Part shown: positions 44,156 to 53,678 of the stretch, piece after piece
Layout of the letters: every line of letters starts with the position of its first letter
Numbering within the stretch: position 1 is the stretch's first letter
DNA from: Pedobacter caeni
Lineage (GTDB): Bacteria > Bacteroidota > Bacteroidia > Sphingobacteriales > Sphingobacteriaceae
Length of the DNA: 64,000 bases
Direction of reading: 5' to 3'
NCBI RefSeq assembly: GCF_900129215.1
Contig: NZ_FQUQ01000004.1
Location: 1 to 64,000 of the forward strand
Translations under genes and position numbers: made by a program
The notes under the pieces: model-generated
What the model was told of the DNA's origin: nothing
Database searches by the model: none
What the model saw: the letters and a program-made list of their open reading frames with translations, nothing else

Positions 44156-45039
44156 TGAATCTCCAGTTCATCCTGCCCTGCTGCAAGACGTAACAGAGCC
44201 GTATTGAGCAAACGCCTGACCACTCTTTCTTTCACTTTATCATAATGTTTTAACAGCACCATTACTTTAAATATGGCGGCATCTTTATTGATGGCAATGG
44301 TCTTTACCGACAAGCCTCCTTCCATCACGTTTTCCGTATTATTGGCAATGGCATTATTCAGGTATTCTTCGAGAAAAGCAGGCGTATATCCATTTTTCAA
44401 AGGCATATCAAATTCAATGCTGAGCTTCTTCGTATTTTGCTTAGACTGATTGATGATGACAGAACTGAAAGCCACAGAATTTGGGATGATCACCATATCA
44501 CTATCTTCATTTTGAAGGATCATATTGATCAGGGTGATGTCCAGAATTTTTCCTTCATGATCTCCCAAACGAATGTGATCGCCCAAAGAAAGCCTATCGG
44601 AAAACATAATGATCAGTCCATTGATCATATTGCCAATGTAATCTTTAAAAGTTACAGCGAGAGCCGCAGCAACAATGGAAACGCTAAAGATCAGATCTTT
44701 TGGGTTGACATCGAAAAAAGAGGTAAACGCGATCGCAAAAAAGACAGTATTCAGGATAGACACGACCCTGTTGATTCCAAGAATAAAGTTATCCTTTATG
44801 TTCTTTTTTAACTTGTGTTTTTTAACATACCAATAAATAACAATTAACCGGATGATAGAAATGATCAGACTTGGACCTAAAAAGAGGATGGCAGTATCTG
44901 CAAATTTATCCAGCGTGGGAAACTCCTTATAAATCTCCGGACTGATGACATAAAAATAGATTAATACGAAGCATATGAATGCTTTTACCAGGATCATCAA
45001 GATCTCCTTACCTGTTTGTCTTTCTTTGTCTTCTATCAT
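44152..45039 (-). CDS. Small-conductance mechanosensitive channel (MscS family)
   Basis: 295 residues with membrane segments near 12-32, 45-70, 85-110 and a pore-lining helix around 113-140 (VSIVAAALAVTFKDYIGNMI). The MscS beta domain follows with MFSDRLSLGDHIRLGDHEGKI and VIIPNSVAFSSVIINQS. It would open under membrane tension to release solutes on osmotic downshift. It overlaps the ABC gene by 4 nt at convergent 3' ends. Confidence 0.88.
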   Translation of the reverse strand: MIEDKERQTGKEILMILVKAFICFVLIYFYVISPEIYKEFPTLDKFADTAILFLGPSLIISIIRLIVIYWYVKKHKLKKNIKDNFILGINRVVSILNTVFFAIAFTSFFDVNPKDLIFSVSIVAAALAVTFKDYIGNMINGLIIMFSDRLSLGDHIRLGDHEGKILDITLINMILQNEDSDMVIIPNSVAFSSVIINQSKQNTKKLSIEFDMPLKNGYTPAFLEEYLNNAIANNTENVMEGGLSVKTIAINKDAAIFKVMVLLKHYDKVKERVVRRLLNTALLRLAAGQDELEIH

Positions 45040-45152
45040 TTTTAACTGGAGTTTTTAATTAAAAGGGGTTCATTTTCTCCGGTAAAAACAAAGGTACAAA
45101 ATTCATGGTGTGATTTTATTCAGGTAAAAAAACTGCGGTATAGTATAAATGA

Positions 45153-45905
45153 TCAAAAAGCGTAATGGCGTCCTCCCCCATCAACAATTGCCACCGTACC
45201 GGTGATGTATTTCGCCCTTGGGGAGACCAGGAAAGTAGCCATATTGGCAATATCCTGGGCCTCGCCAAAATCTCCCAGGGGAATTTCCCGCTCTGCATGT
45301 TCTTTACGTTGTTCATCGGTAAAAAACCGACGGATATTTTCTGTGTCGATCAAGCCTGGCTGCAAAGAATTGACCCTGATATTGTATTTTCCCAATTGCC
45401 CTGATAATTGTTTGGACCAGACCACGATTGCTGCTTTGGCAACCGCAGAAGCATTGACCATTCTCAACTCATAAGTGCTGGTCACATTCAGGATGGAACC
45501 CTGCTTACGTTCCATAAACTGCGGCAAAAGTTGTTGCGTCAGCTGACGGTGGCGATCGAAATCCAGTGTCATAGATGCAGCCCATTCTTCTTCTGGCCCG
45601 ATCACATCCAATGGCCGACTGCGCCCGGCATTGTTCACCAGAATATCAACATGTCCGAGGCTCGACAATGCAGCAGCGGCTATCCTTTCAGGTGCATCCA
45701 CAGCAACGAAATCCTGAACAAAGGGAACTGGCTCGATCCCACCCGCTTTTCCGATTTCTTCTCTCAGACTATTTAGCAAATCTTCGTTTCTTCCTGTTGC
45801 AAAAACCTTCACGCCCTCGGCAGCCAACTCTTTTGCGATTGCCCGTCCGAGTCCCTGACTAGCACCTGTCACTACCGCTGTTTTACCGTTTAAATAGAGA
45901 TCCAT
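45153..45905 (-). CDS. SDR-family oxidoreductase with altered catalytic Tyr
   Basis: 250 residues. The cofactor loop is TGASQGLGRAIAKEL near 13-27, then DILVNNAGRSRP near 85 and RVNSLQPGLIDTENI near 177. At the position of the usual YxxxK the sequence reads NASAVAKAAI, that is Ser four residues before the Lys, and the DNA clearly encodes it. The nearest Tyr is in STYELR about ten residues earlier. Activity may be lost or use a shifted Tyr. It is divergent from an HxlR regulator that probably controls it. Confidence 0.85.
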   Translation of the reverse strand: MDLYLNGKTAVVTGASQGLGRAIAKELAAEGVKVFATGRNEDLLNSLREEIGKAGGIEPVPFVQDFVAVDAPERIAAAALSSLGHVDILVNNAGRSRPLDVIGPEEEWAASMTLDFDRHRQLTQQLLPQFMERKQGSILNVTSTYELRMVNASAVAKAAIVVWSKQLSGQLGKYNIRVNSLQPGLIDTENIRRFFTDEQRKEHAEREIPLGDFGEAQDIANMATFLVSPRAKYITGTVAIVDGGGRHYAF

Positions 45906-45979
45906 AATTTTATATTTAAGATGACCGCATTTTCTATGGTCAGATTATAAAAATGATTTTCGTAAATTCCATTGTAAAA

Positions 45980-46012
45980 GTAGCTTGCAGTAGCTAATTT
46001 TACATCAGCTAC
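45980..46012. promoter_or_regulatory. Candidate HxlR operator (three GTAGCT half sites)
   Basis: GTAGCT at 45980-45985 and 45990-45995 are direct copies 10 nt apart. AGCTAC at 46007-46012 is the inverted copy, 11 nt from the second. They lie in the 141-bp gap between the divergent SDR and HxlR genes, the classic place for an HxlR-type autoregulatory operator. Confidence 0.5.
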
Positions 46013-46046
46013 AGCCAATTGTGCGGTACGAACAAACATGTAAGTA

Positions 46047-46424
46047 ATGGCAGAGAGAAAGAAAAATTCGACTTATACCCGAAACGAACAATGTATCATT
46101 GAATGTGATCTTACTTATGCCGTGAACAAAATCAATGGCAGGTGGAAAATACTGATATTAAGTAAACTGGAATCAGGAAAGATGAGGTTCGGAGAGTTGA
46201 GAAAAGAGTTTTCTTATATTACAGAGCGTATGCTAACCCTGCAACTACGTGCGATGGAAAAAGATGGCCTTGTTAAACGTACTGTCTATCCTGAAATCCC
46301 TCCGAGAGTGGAGTATGAACTCACTGAGATGGCCATGGCGTTCGGGCCTATTTTCAAGCAACTGAGTGAATGGGGAGGCAAATACCGGTTTCCGGTTAAG
46401 GAAGATCTGGAAGAGAAATTATAA
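46047..46424 (+). CDS. HxlR-family winged-helix regulator
   Basis: 125 residues of the HxlR/DUF24 family. An N-terminal Cys pair lies in EQCIIECDL (about 12-16), then the HxlR core INGRWKILILSKLESGKMRFGELRK, the recognition helix ITERMLTLQLRAMEKDGLV and the wing RVEYELTEMA. Several members sense quinones or aldehydes through an N-terminal Cys. It is divergent from the SDR gene, with symmetric half sites between them. Confidence 0.9.
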   Translation: MAERKKNSTYTRNEQCIIECDLTYAVNKINGRWKILILSKLESGKMRFGELRKEFSYITERMLTLQLRAMEKDGLVKRTVYPEIPPRVEYELTEMAMAFGPIFKQLSEWGGKYRFPVKEDLEEKL

Positions 46425-46452
46425 GATTTCAGCATTTTACATCCCCATGCTT

Positions 46453-48822
46453 TTACCTTCTATCCTCTTCAGAGTTCGAAGGATTTAGTTTTTCATGTTT
46501 GATTTTTTTGTTTCCAAACTTATATTGTAAAGCCAATCTAAAAAATCTGGGTTCCCAATAGTTGTAAAAATTCTGATGAATCGCATTCACCCGGGTGGAA
46601 AACCTCTGCGAATTAGATTTTAAGAGATCCGAAACATTCAGCCCTACACTAAGATCCTTTTTAAACAGTAAAAATTTCAGGCCCAGATCCAGGTTATATT
46701 GTTTCCTGTAAACTGCTTCTAACGCTATGTTTGAAGATTGGTACCAGAAATTCAGTTCTGCCGAGATGGTTTTCGCCTCATTAAACATAATCTGGTTATT
46801 AATCATGAAATACCATCCTTTAAGCTTCGTGTCTGATATAGCGCTAATTTTAGCCAGGTTTTCCTTATAAAACCCTTGTAATTGCACATTGCTTTCCAGC
46901 CATCCTGCCGTTCGGATCGACTTGGTTAACATTAACTGATACAAACTAGTATTCATATAATTTAATGCCTGATGAGCAACAACGTTATCTGGCTGGAAAA
47001 CGGCAATCTGTTCAAAATTATCTTTGGTATTTGAATAAGAAAAAGTAGTAATGAATGTTTGATGAAAAGTATGGGAAATATCCAGGTTATTGGTCAATGA
47101 TGGCCTCAGGAAAGGGTTACCTTCCCAATAATCATAGGCATTAACATATACCCTGAATGGATTCAGCAACCTAAAACCAGGCCTGTCTATTCGCCTTCCA
47201 TAAGTCAGATCAAAATTGTTATTTTCATTCAGACTGTACCCTATCCCCAATGAAGGGAAAAGCTGCAAATAATCCTTTTGGAAAGAAGTTTGCTGAATGG
47301 CTTCAGACAGTCCCCTGGTCTGTGTATATTCCATTCTCAAACCCAGTTGAAACTTCCATTTGTCAAATGTCTTTTTAAGATCTGAAAACACGGCCTGTCT
47401 GTTCTCTTTATAGGTAGAAACAGGTGATTGTGAGGCATTAAAAACATATTGACCATTCATTCCTTCAAATATTTGAGAATTATTCCTCAAATTAATAAAG
47501 GTAGCTTTACCTCCAACAGACAGTTCATACCCGTCAAAAGGAAGTTTTAGCTCCGTATTGATCGTGAATACACCTAAACCTGCTTTGTTTTCGCTTCTTG
47601 CCTCAGACCGGCTACCTAACTGATTTTCAGCAAAATTCAGGTAATTCTGACTCCACAAATTCTGGTTTCTATTTTCAGCTCTGTCTAACCATTCTGCCAC
47701 TACAGCCAGTGATTTCCCATCGGAATCAAAGTTATGTTTCAATTGAAACCCAAAGAGGGACTGCCTGTTTTTTCGGTCCAGGGCAGTGATACCGTTACTT
47801 ATTGAGTCCAGATGCTGGTTAATATTAAAAATATTAGTCGTGTAATTCGTCTTTTTATCAGATTTTTTATTTGCACTTGAATAGCTAAAGTTAACCTGTG
47901 TCTGATTTGAAAGCCGGTATTGAATATCCAGATTTGAATTGAAACTATTGTTCTTATCGATGCCGGTTCCCTGGAGATACCAGGTTTGGCCAGGATAATA
48001 AGTATCAATTCCATTTCTTTCCAGATCTGTCCCCGAGGCAAGAGATAGCCCCCCATTGAAACTCCACCTTCCTTTATTGACAACTAAACTGGCATTCTCA
48101 TTAAAGCTTGCGTAGCGGTGTTGCTTATAGCTCAGGTTCACAGTTGCATTATAGCCTTCCTGACTGTTTTTCTTCGTCAGTATATTTAGTATCCCACTAC
48201 TCCCCTGCGCTTCGTAACTTGCCGATGGATTGGTGATCACTTCAATTTTTGCAATATCACTGGAGGGAATAGTTTTCAGAAAACTCACCAAATCCTCTCC
48301 GGATAACTGCAGTACTTTGTCGTCAATTGTCACAATAACCCCGCTTTTCCCAACCAGACCGATTTCTCTCGATGAGGTCCTTATACCAGGTGTTTTTCCA
48401 AGCAAGGTAAAGGCATCTCCTCCCATCGCTGTGACACTACTGGCAACATCTATCACATATTTATCCGCCTTTCTTTCGATGAGGTTTTTCCTTGAACTAA
48501 TCATGACTTCATTTAATTTATTGCTGATCTCTTCAAGCTCGACATTCACTATGGTATCTTTAGAAATCAACAATGATAACCTTTGCCTTTTAAAATTGAT
48601 ATCCTGAAAGAAGAGATCATGCGAAACGGCCTTATTAATTTTCAATCTATAATTTCCCAAAGTATCTGTTGTCGTTTGGGCAATAAGTGAGGAATCCTGC
48701 TTAATCACGACGTTAACAAATGGAATAGGCATTTTATTCCGGTCTGAGACTTTACCGGAAATGAAGATCTGGGCAGCCCCGGTTAGGGGAAACAGGAACA
48801 TGATGTAAAAAAGCAATTTCAT
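46453..48822 (-). CDS. Outer-membrane beta-barrel receptor (TonB-dependent type) with regulatory-like N-domain
   Basis: 789 residues with a signal peptide (FYIMFLFPLTGAAQ). A carboxypeptidase-regulatory-like domain (KVSDRNKMPIPFVNVVIK) is followed by the plug (ASYEAQGSSGILNILTKKN) and a beta-barrel of the family that lacks the SusD partner, ending near YKFGNKKIKHEKL. There is no obvious substrate clue. The start codon lies at the edge of an 18-bp perfect inverted repeat, and an orphan LytTR gene lies just upstream, which suggests switchable expression. Confidence 0.88.
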   Translation of the reverse strand: MKLLFYIMFLFPLTGAAQIFISGKVSDRNKMPIPFVNVVIKQDSSLIAQTTTDTLGNYRLKINKAVSHDLFFQDINFKRQRLSLLISKDTIVNVELEEISNKLNEVMISSRKNLIERKADKYVIDVASSVTAMGGDAFTLLGKTPGIRTSSREIGLVGKSGVIVTIDDKVLQLSGEDLVSFLKTIPSSDIAKIEVITNPSASYEAQGSSGILNILTKKNSQEGYNATVNLSYKQHRYASFNENASLVVNKGRWSFNGGLSLASGTDLERNGIDTYYPGQTWYLQGTGIDKNNSFNSNLDIQYRLSNQTQVNFSYSSANKKSDKKTNYTTNIFNINQHLDSISNGITALDRKNRQSLFGFQLKHNFDSDGKSLAVVAEWLDRAENRNQNLWSQNYLNFAENQLGSRSEARSENKAGLGVFTINTELKLPFDGYELSVGGKATFINLRNNSQIFEGMNGQYVFNASQSPVSTYKENRQAVFSDLKKTFDKWKFQLGLRMEYTQTRGLSEAIQQTSFQKDYLQLFPSLGIGYSLNENNNFDLTYGRRIDRPGFRLLNPFRVYVNAYDYWEGNPFLRPSLTNNLDISHTFHQTFITTFSYSNTKDNFEQIAVFQPDNVVAHQALNYMNTSLYQLMLTKSIRTAGWLESNVQLQGFYKENLAKISAISDTKLKGWYFMINNQIMFNEAKTISAELNFWYQSSNIALEAVYRKQYNLDLGLKFLLFKKDLSVGLNVSDLLKSNSQRFSTRVNAIHQNFYNYWEPRFFRLALQYKFGNKKIKHEKLNPSNSEEDRR

Positions 48823-48873
48823 TTAATTATGGTTTAGTATTTCGATTCCGAGCAAACTAAACCATAATTAAAT
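48821..48873 (-). promoter_or_regulatory. 18-bp perfect inverted repeat ending in the start codon of the receptor gene
   Basis: ATTTAATTATGGTTTAGT (48821-48838) and its exact reverse complement (48856-48873) flank a 17-nt spacer. On the minus-strand mRNA the 3' arm ends with the AU of the AUG at 48822. It would bury the ribosome-binding region if folded as RNA, or act as a strong dimeric operator as DNA. Confidence 0.75.
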
Positions 48874-48939
48874 ATGCCTTAAAATTTTTTATGCTGATGT
48901 ACAGTGCTATTATCCGGACGGTTGTTTTTCTGATGTAGG

Positions 48940-49266
48940 TTACAATAAAAACTTATTGAAAGTAGATTGTAAGCAATCTCTATAGCTTTTCCCAACCGCA
49001 ACTTTCTGCCCTTTTAAAAAAATATGATTGTCCTCAAACAAATCTATATTAGTCATATTCACAATGTAAGAATTATGAACCCTCATGAATTCATCAGGTA
49101 AATTGTCTATCAAATCTCTGAGTGATTTGTAATACACATATTTCTTTTCACTTAGTGTTGAAATTTCCACGTAGTTTCCTAAACCCCTGATCACTGTGAC
49201 ATCATCAAAATATAATTTTATTAGCTTTTTATCCGTTTTAATGAATGTAAATTGTTCTTTGTTCAT
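48940..49266 (-). CDS. Stand-alone LytTR DNA-binding protein
   Basis: 108 residues that are almost entirely a LytTR domain: DDVTVIRGLGNYVEI (beta hairpin), KKYVYYKSLRDLIDNLP and FMRVHNSYIVNMTNIDLF, the family hallmark. There is no receiver domain, membrane segment or kinase next to it. It is oriented with, and 117 nt upstream of, the beta-barrel receptor gene and could bind its control region. Confidence 0.88.
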   Translation of the reverse strand: MNKEQFTFIKTDKKLIKLYFDDVTVIRGLGNYVEISTLSEKKYVYYKSLRDLIDNLPDEFMRVHNSYIVNMTNIDLFEDNHIFLKGQKVAVGKSYRDCLQSTFNKFLL

Positions 49267-49379
49267 AAAGAGGTCAGACCGTTTTTAGATATGGCATTCA
49301 AATCTGGTCGCTGATAAATGTATAAAAAAATGTCGAAACAGTTTAATTCCTTGATTTCAGCAAACAGAATGCTTAAAAT

Positions 49380-49913
49380 TTAACGTATTTTAGAAGGAAA
49401 CCAGGCCATAGGAATATCCGCTTCAAATGAATTGTTGCCATTATTAATTCTGTTTTCAAACCTTCCTTCTATTTTAAAGCCAAGATTTTCATATAACTGA
49501 ATCGCCTTAATATTTGATTCCCTGGCAATCAGTTCGACCCTTAATATATCTGGTCTGTTCAACTGAACATCACCCAGTAAAGCTTGAAAAAGTTGTTTTC
49601 CTAAACCCTTGCCCTGATACTCAGGATGAACAGCAACGGTCAATTCTGATAAAATATGTTTAAAGACTCCTGGTTCCAATTGATAACAATGAATTTCGGC
49701 TATAATTTCCTGTTCATTTAATGGATCAATAACAACAAACTGCAATCCGTTTTCAAAGGATTTATTGCTAAAATTTTCAACGTAAGCCCTGGTAATTTCG
49801 TTTTCTGTCCGGGCAAGACCGCCAATGTTTTTACTAACCGTTTTATAGAGTTCAAAAATTTGACTTGCGTCTTCGGGAGTAGCTTTTCGTATGATAGATT
49901 GAGTAACGTTCAT
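49380..49913 (-). CDS. GNAT family N-acetyltransferase
   Basis: 177 residues. The acetyl-CoA site is AVHPEYQGKGLGKQLFQALL near 93-112 (QGKGLG), with VELIARESNIKAIQLYENLGFKIEGR (split across 126-150) as motif B and the C-terminal beta bulge. It opens IIRKATPEDASQIFELYK, the usual GNAT first strand and helix. The substrate is unknown. Confidence 0.85.
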   Translation of the reverse strand: MNVTQSIIRKATPEDASQIFELYKTVSKNIGGLARTENEITRAYVENFSNKSFENGLQFVVIDPLNEQEIIAEIHCYQLEPGVFKHILSELTVAVHPEYQGKGLGKQLFQALLGDVQLNRPDILRVELIARESNIKAIQLYENLGFKIEGRFENRINNGNNSFEADIPMAWFPSKIR

Positions 49914-50036
49914 TTGCGACAGTTCCTGATTTTACTAAAGATATTTTATAGAAATACGTCATAAATATCCTAATATTAAACAACAATCAAAATCCAATTC
50001 TCCATTTGAGACGGTGCTTAATTAAAAACTTTTACA

Positions 50037-50441
50037 ATGAAACTAAATTTTGAAACGCTGATCATCTTTGTTCAGGATATTGATAAACTAAAACCCTTTT
50101 ATGTTGATGTTTTAAAACTTGAGATTATGGAAGAATTCAAATCTGAATGGCTGCTTTTGGGTTCAGGCAATTGCAAAATTGGATTACACAAAATCGGAGA
50201 TCAATATCTGGAGGAGGGTGCAGCACCCTTTAAATTTGACAACAATACCAAGGTTGTTTTTGAAATAGATGAAGACATCCATCGGGTCAGAACCACCCTA
50301 CTTAGTGAGGGGGTATCTATGAAAGAGGTCACCACCTTTGAAGGTTATGATTATTTACTCTGTGATGGAGAAGATCCTGAAGGAAATGTCTTCCAAATCA
50401 AACAAAGAAAGCCCAGAACTGTCATTTCAAATCCCTCTTAA
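50037..50441 (+). CDS. VOC superfamily (glyoxalase/bleomycin-resistance-like) protein
   Basis: 134 residues, one pair of beta-alpha-beta-beta-beta modules. LIIFVQDIDKLKPFYVDVLKLE starts at 8 and CDGEDPEGNVFQIKQRK is near 110. The first metal position, usually His, is not obvious near the start, so it may not be a classical lyase. Function unknown. It is a lone gene, 71 nt before rnr. Confidence 0.75.
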   Translation: MKLNFETLIIFVQDIDKLKPFYVDVLKLEIMEEFKSEWLLLGSGNCKIGLHKIGDQYLEEGAAPFKFDNNTKVVFEIDEDIHRVRTTLLSEGVSMKEVTTFEGYDYLLCDGEDPEGNVFQIKQRKPRTVISNPS

Positions 50442-50512
50442 ACACATTTCACCAGCGCTTCGGCCGCTTTTTCAGTTCAAATTGTTACCTTCGAAAGATT
50501 CATATCTATACT

Positions 50513-52642
50513 ATGGCAAAAAATAAATCATCTCACTTAGAACTCGTTCTGATACAATTAATCAGCGATGTTCTGGAGAAAAGCAATAAAGAGGCTTTAA
50601 ATTACAAACAAGTCTCTGCAAAATTAAACATTACGGATACCGCTTCGAAAGAAACAATCTTAGACATACTAAAACAACAGACACGTAAAGGGGTGTTTTC
50701 GGAACCTGAAAGAGGAAAGTTCCGTTTAAAAGACCTTAAGGTTTACCTCACAGGTAAAGTAGACATGACCGCTGATGGTTCAGCGTTTATTGTTCCTGAT
50801 GATGAGTTTGAGAAAGACGTTTTCGTCTCTTCGAGAAAGCTTCACAATGCCCTGCATGCCGATAAGGTAAAGGTTTACATTTACGCCAAGAAAAGCGGCC
50901 GTAAAAATGAAGGCGAAGTGGTTGAGATCATTGAGCGAGCAAAAACCGATTTCATTGGGGTCATCAAGATTTCTGACCGTTTCGCTTTTGTAAATATCGA
51001 CGACCGTAAAATGATGCAGGACATCTTTGTTCCTCTGAGCGACCTTAACGGAGCTAAAAACGGACAAAAGGTACAAGTCAGCATTACAGACTGGCCTGAT
51101 GGCGCAAAGAATCCTATTGGTAAAATCATTGCGATCCTTGGTGAACAGGGAGAGAACAATACCGAAATGAATGCGATTCTGGCGCAATACGGTTTCCCGC
51201 TCAGCTTCCCTCCGGAGGTTGAAAAAGAAGCCAATGCGATTCCTGAACAGGTAACCGAAGCAGAGATCAAAGACCGTAAGGACTTCAGGGATACGGTAAC
51301 CTTTACCATTGACCCCGCAGATGCTAAAGATTTCGATGATGCGATTTCCTTCAAAAAACTGGAAAACGGGAATTATGAGATCGGTGTACACATTGCAGAT
51401 GTTTCTCACTATGTGAAGCCAAATTCTCCGCTGGACAAAGAAGCTTATGGAAGAGCAACCTCGGTATACCTGGTAGACCGTGTGATTCCTATGCTTCCTG
51501 AGCGCTTAAGTAATGGGGTATGCTCTCTTCGTCCCCACGAAGATAAACTGTGCTTTGCAGCAGTCTTTGAACTGGACGACAAAGCAAACATCATCACAGA
51601 ATGGTTCGGCAGAACAGTGATTCACTCCAACAGGCGCTTCAGCTATGAAGAAGCCCAGGAAGTGATTGAAACGAAGACTGGCGACCATGCAGAAGAAATT
51701 CTTAAACTAAATGAACTTGCCTATATATTAAGGGACAAGAAGTTTAAAAACGGAGCCATCAGCTTTGAGAGCACTGAAGTTAAATTCAAACTGGATGAAA
51801 CCGGAAAACCGATCGGTGTATTCGTTAAAGAACGTAAAGATGCACATAAACTAATCGAAGATTATATGCTGCTGGCCAATAAAAAGGTGGCAGAGTTTAT
51901 CGCCAAAAAGGGAAAAGGAAAGCAAAAATATACCTTTATCTACCGTTCGCACGATTCACCAAACCTGGAAAACCTGGGCAACTTCGCACTCTTTGCCGCA
52001 CGTTTCGGCTATAAGATCAATATGAAATCGGATAAGGACATTGCGAAATCACTGAATTACCTGATGGAAGATGTGGAAGGTAAAAAGGAACAGAATGTGC
52101 TGACACAACTGGCGATCCGTTCCATGGCAAAAGCGGTTTATACCACTAAGAAAACAAGCCATTACGGATTGGCATTTGACCATTATACCCACTTTACTTC
52201 GCCAATCAGGCGATACCCTGATGTAATGGTTCACCGCTTGCTTGCAGCATACCTGAACAACGAAAAATCGGCAAATGCCGAAGAATATGAAGTAGCTGCC
52301 TCTCACTCCTCTTCTATGGAAAAACGTGCTGCAGATGCAGAACGCGCTTCGATCAAATACAAACAGGCAGAATACCTGGAAGAGAACATTGGCAATACCT
52401 TCCTGGGGATCATCTCTGGTGTGACTGAATGGGGAATGTATGTGGAGCTGGTAGACAACAAATGTGAAGGCATGATCCGCCTGAGGGACTTATCAGACGA
52501 TTTCTACGTCCTTGACGAAAAGAACTACTGTATCATCGGTCAGCGTAAAAAGAAAACTTACCAGCTGGGTGATGAAGTACAGGTAAAAGTCAAAAAAGTA
52601 GACCTCTCAAAAAGACAGATAGATTTTTCTCTAATCCAATAA
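50513..52642 (+). CDS. rnr: Ribonuclease R
   Basis: 709 residues. An N-terminal winged-helix region (1-70) and cold-shock-like domains (about 75-240) are followed by the RNB catalytic domain with FTIDPADAKDFDDAISF (acidic metal-binding cluster near 262-278), HYTHFTSPIRRYPDVMVHRL near 560, and a C-terminal S1 domain (GISGVTEWGMYVELVDN). It is a 3'-to-5' exoribonuclease able to unwind structured RNA. It lies 38 nt before the polyprenyl synthase gene. Confidence 0.95.
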   Translation: MAKNKSSHLELVLIQLISDVLEKSNKEALNYKQVSAKLNITDTASKETILDILKQQTRKGVFSEPERGKFRLKDLKVYLTGKVDMTADGSAFIVPDDEFEKDVFVSSRKLHNALHADKVKVYIYAKKSGRKNEGEVVEIIERAKTDFIGVIKISDRFAFVNIDDRKMMQDIFVPLSDLNGAKNGQKVQVSITDWPDGAKNPIGKIIAILGEQGENNTEMNAILAQYGFPLSFPPEVEKEANAIPEQVTEAEIKDRKDFRDTVTFTIDPADAKDFDDAISFKKLENGNYEIGVHIADVSHYVKPNSPLDKEAYGRATSVYLVDRVIPMLPERLSNGVCSLRPHEDKLCFAAVFELDDKANIITEWFGRTVIHSNRRFSYEEAQEVIETKTGDHAEEILKLNELAYILRDKKFKNGAISFESTEVKFKLDETGKPIGVFVKERKDAHKLIEDYMLLANKKVAEFIAKKGKGKQKYTFIYRSHDSPNLENLGNFALFAARFGYKINMKSDKDIAKSLNYLMEDVEGKKEQNVLTQLAIRSMAKAVYTTKKTSHYGLAFDHYTHFTSPIRRYPDVMVHRLLAAYLNNEKSANAEEYEVAASHSSSMEKRAADAERASIKYKQAEYLEENIGNTFLGIISGVTEWGMYVELVDNKCEGMIRLRDLSDDFYVLDEKNYCIIGQRKKKTYQLGDEVQVKVKKVDLSKRQIDFSLIQ

Positions 52643-52680
52643 TATTAAAACAGATACTTCGGTAAATTCCTTTGCAAAAA

Positions 52681-53649
52681 ATGTATACTCCTGCCCAATT
52701 ACAAGAAATAATAGAAAACGCTATTCAAAACATTCAATATCCTTCACATCCTGATCGGCTTTATCAGCCCATTAGTTATATCATGAGCCTGGGGGGCAAA
52801 AGAATACGGCCAGCATTGGTATTGATGGCAGCTGATTTATTCGGGGCGGACCTGGAAAAGGCCATTCCTGCAGCATTGGCCATTGAAACTTTTCATAATT
52901 TCACGTTAATCCATGACGACATCATGGACAATGCCCCGTTGCGCAGGGGGAAACAAAGCGTACATGAAAAGTGGGGCGTAAACAATGCGATCCTGAGTGG
53001 GGATGTGATGATGGTAGAATCGAACAAACACCTTTCCATGTTGGATACTGCGGTACTTAAAGACGCGCTGAACACCTTTAATGCCACTGCACAAGGCGTA
53101 TGTGAAGGCCAGCAGCTGGATATGGAATTTGAGGAACGTGAATTCGTGAGCATTGAAGAATACATCAATATGATCCGCCTGAAGACTGCAGTATTGCTTG
53201 GAGGTGCCATGAAATTAGGTGCCCAGGTTGCCGGTGCCAGTCCGGCAGATGCTGAGCAGCTGTATCAGTTTGGAGAAAACATCGGCATTGCTTTTCAATT
53301 GCAGGACGACATTCTGGACGTATATGGTGATCCTGAAAAATTCGGAAAGCAGGTTGGTGGAGACATCATCGCCAATAAAAAGACCTTACTCCTGCTGAAA
53401 CTGAAAGAACTTGCCGGCGATTCGGACCTGGTAGAACTGGAAAAACAAAGTTTAAATCAGGATTTTGACGATAAGATCAGTAATACCACCCTCTTGTATA
53501 ACAAATACAACATCAGGGAACTGGCCAGCGTGGAGATGAAAGCCTATTCAGAGAAAGCATTCAATGCGTTGAGCGCATTAGCGGTCCCTGAGGAGCGTAA
53601 AAAAGAATTGATACTATTATCTAATCAATTGATGAACAGAGAGCACTAG
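52681..53649 (+). CDS. Polyprenyl diphosphate synthase
   Basis: 322 residues from the ATG at 52681; the TTG at 52672 is less likely. It has both aspartate-rich motifs: LIHDDIMDNAPLRRGK near 80-95 (DDxxD) and FQLQDDILDVYGDPEKFGK near 205-223, plus GGKRIRPALVLMAADLFGA near 38-56. It condenses isopentenyl diphosphate with allylic diphosphates for quinone side chains or carrier lipids. The product length cannot be fixed from the sequence. It follows rnr by 38 nt. Confidence 0.9.
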   Translation: MYTPAQLQEIIENAIQNIQYPSHPDRLYQPISYIMSLGGKRIRPALVLMAADLFGADLEKAIPAALAIETFHNFTLIHDDIMDNAPLRRGKQSVHEKWGVNNAILSGDVMMVESNKHLSMLDTAVLKDALNTFNATAQGVCEGQQLDMEFEEREFVSIEEYINMIRLKTAVLLGGAMKLGAQVAGASPADAEQLYQFGENIGIAFQLQDDILDVYGDPEKFGKQVGGDIIANKKTLLLLKLKELAGDSDLVELEKQSLNQDFDDKISNTTLLYNKYNIRELASVEMKAYSEKAFNALSALAVPEERKKELILLSNQLMNREH

Positions 53650-53678
53650 TCGCTTTAAAACGTTGTCAAAATATTTCT

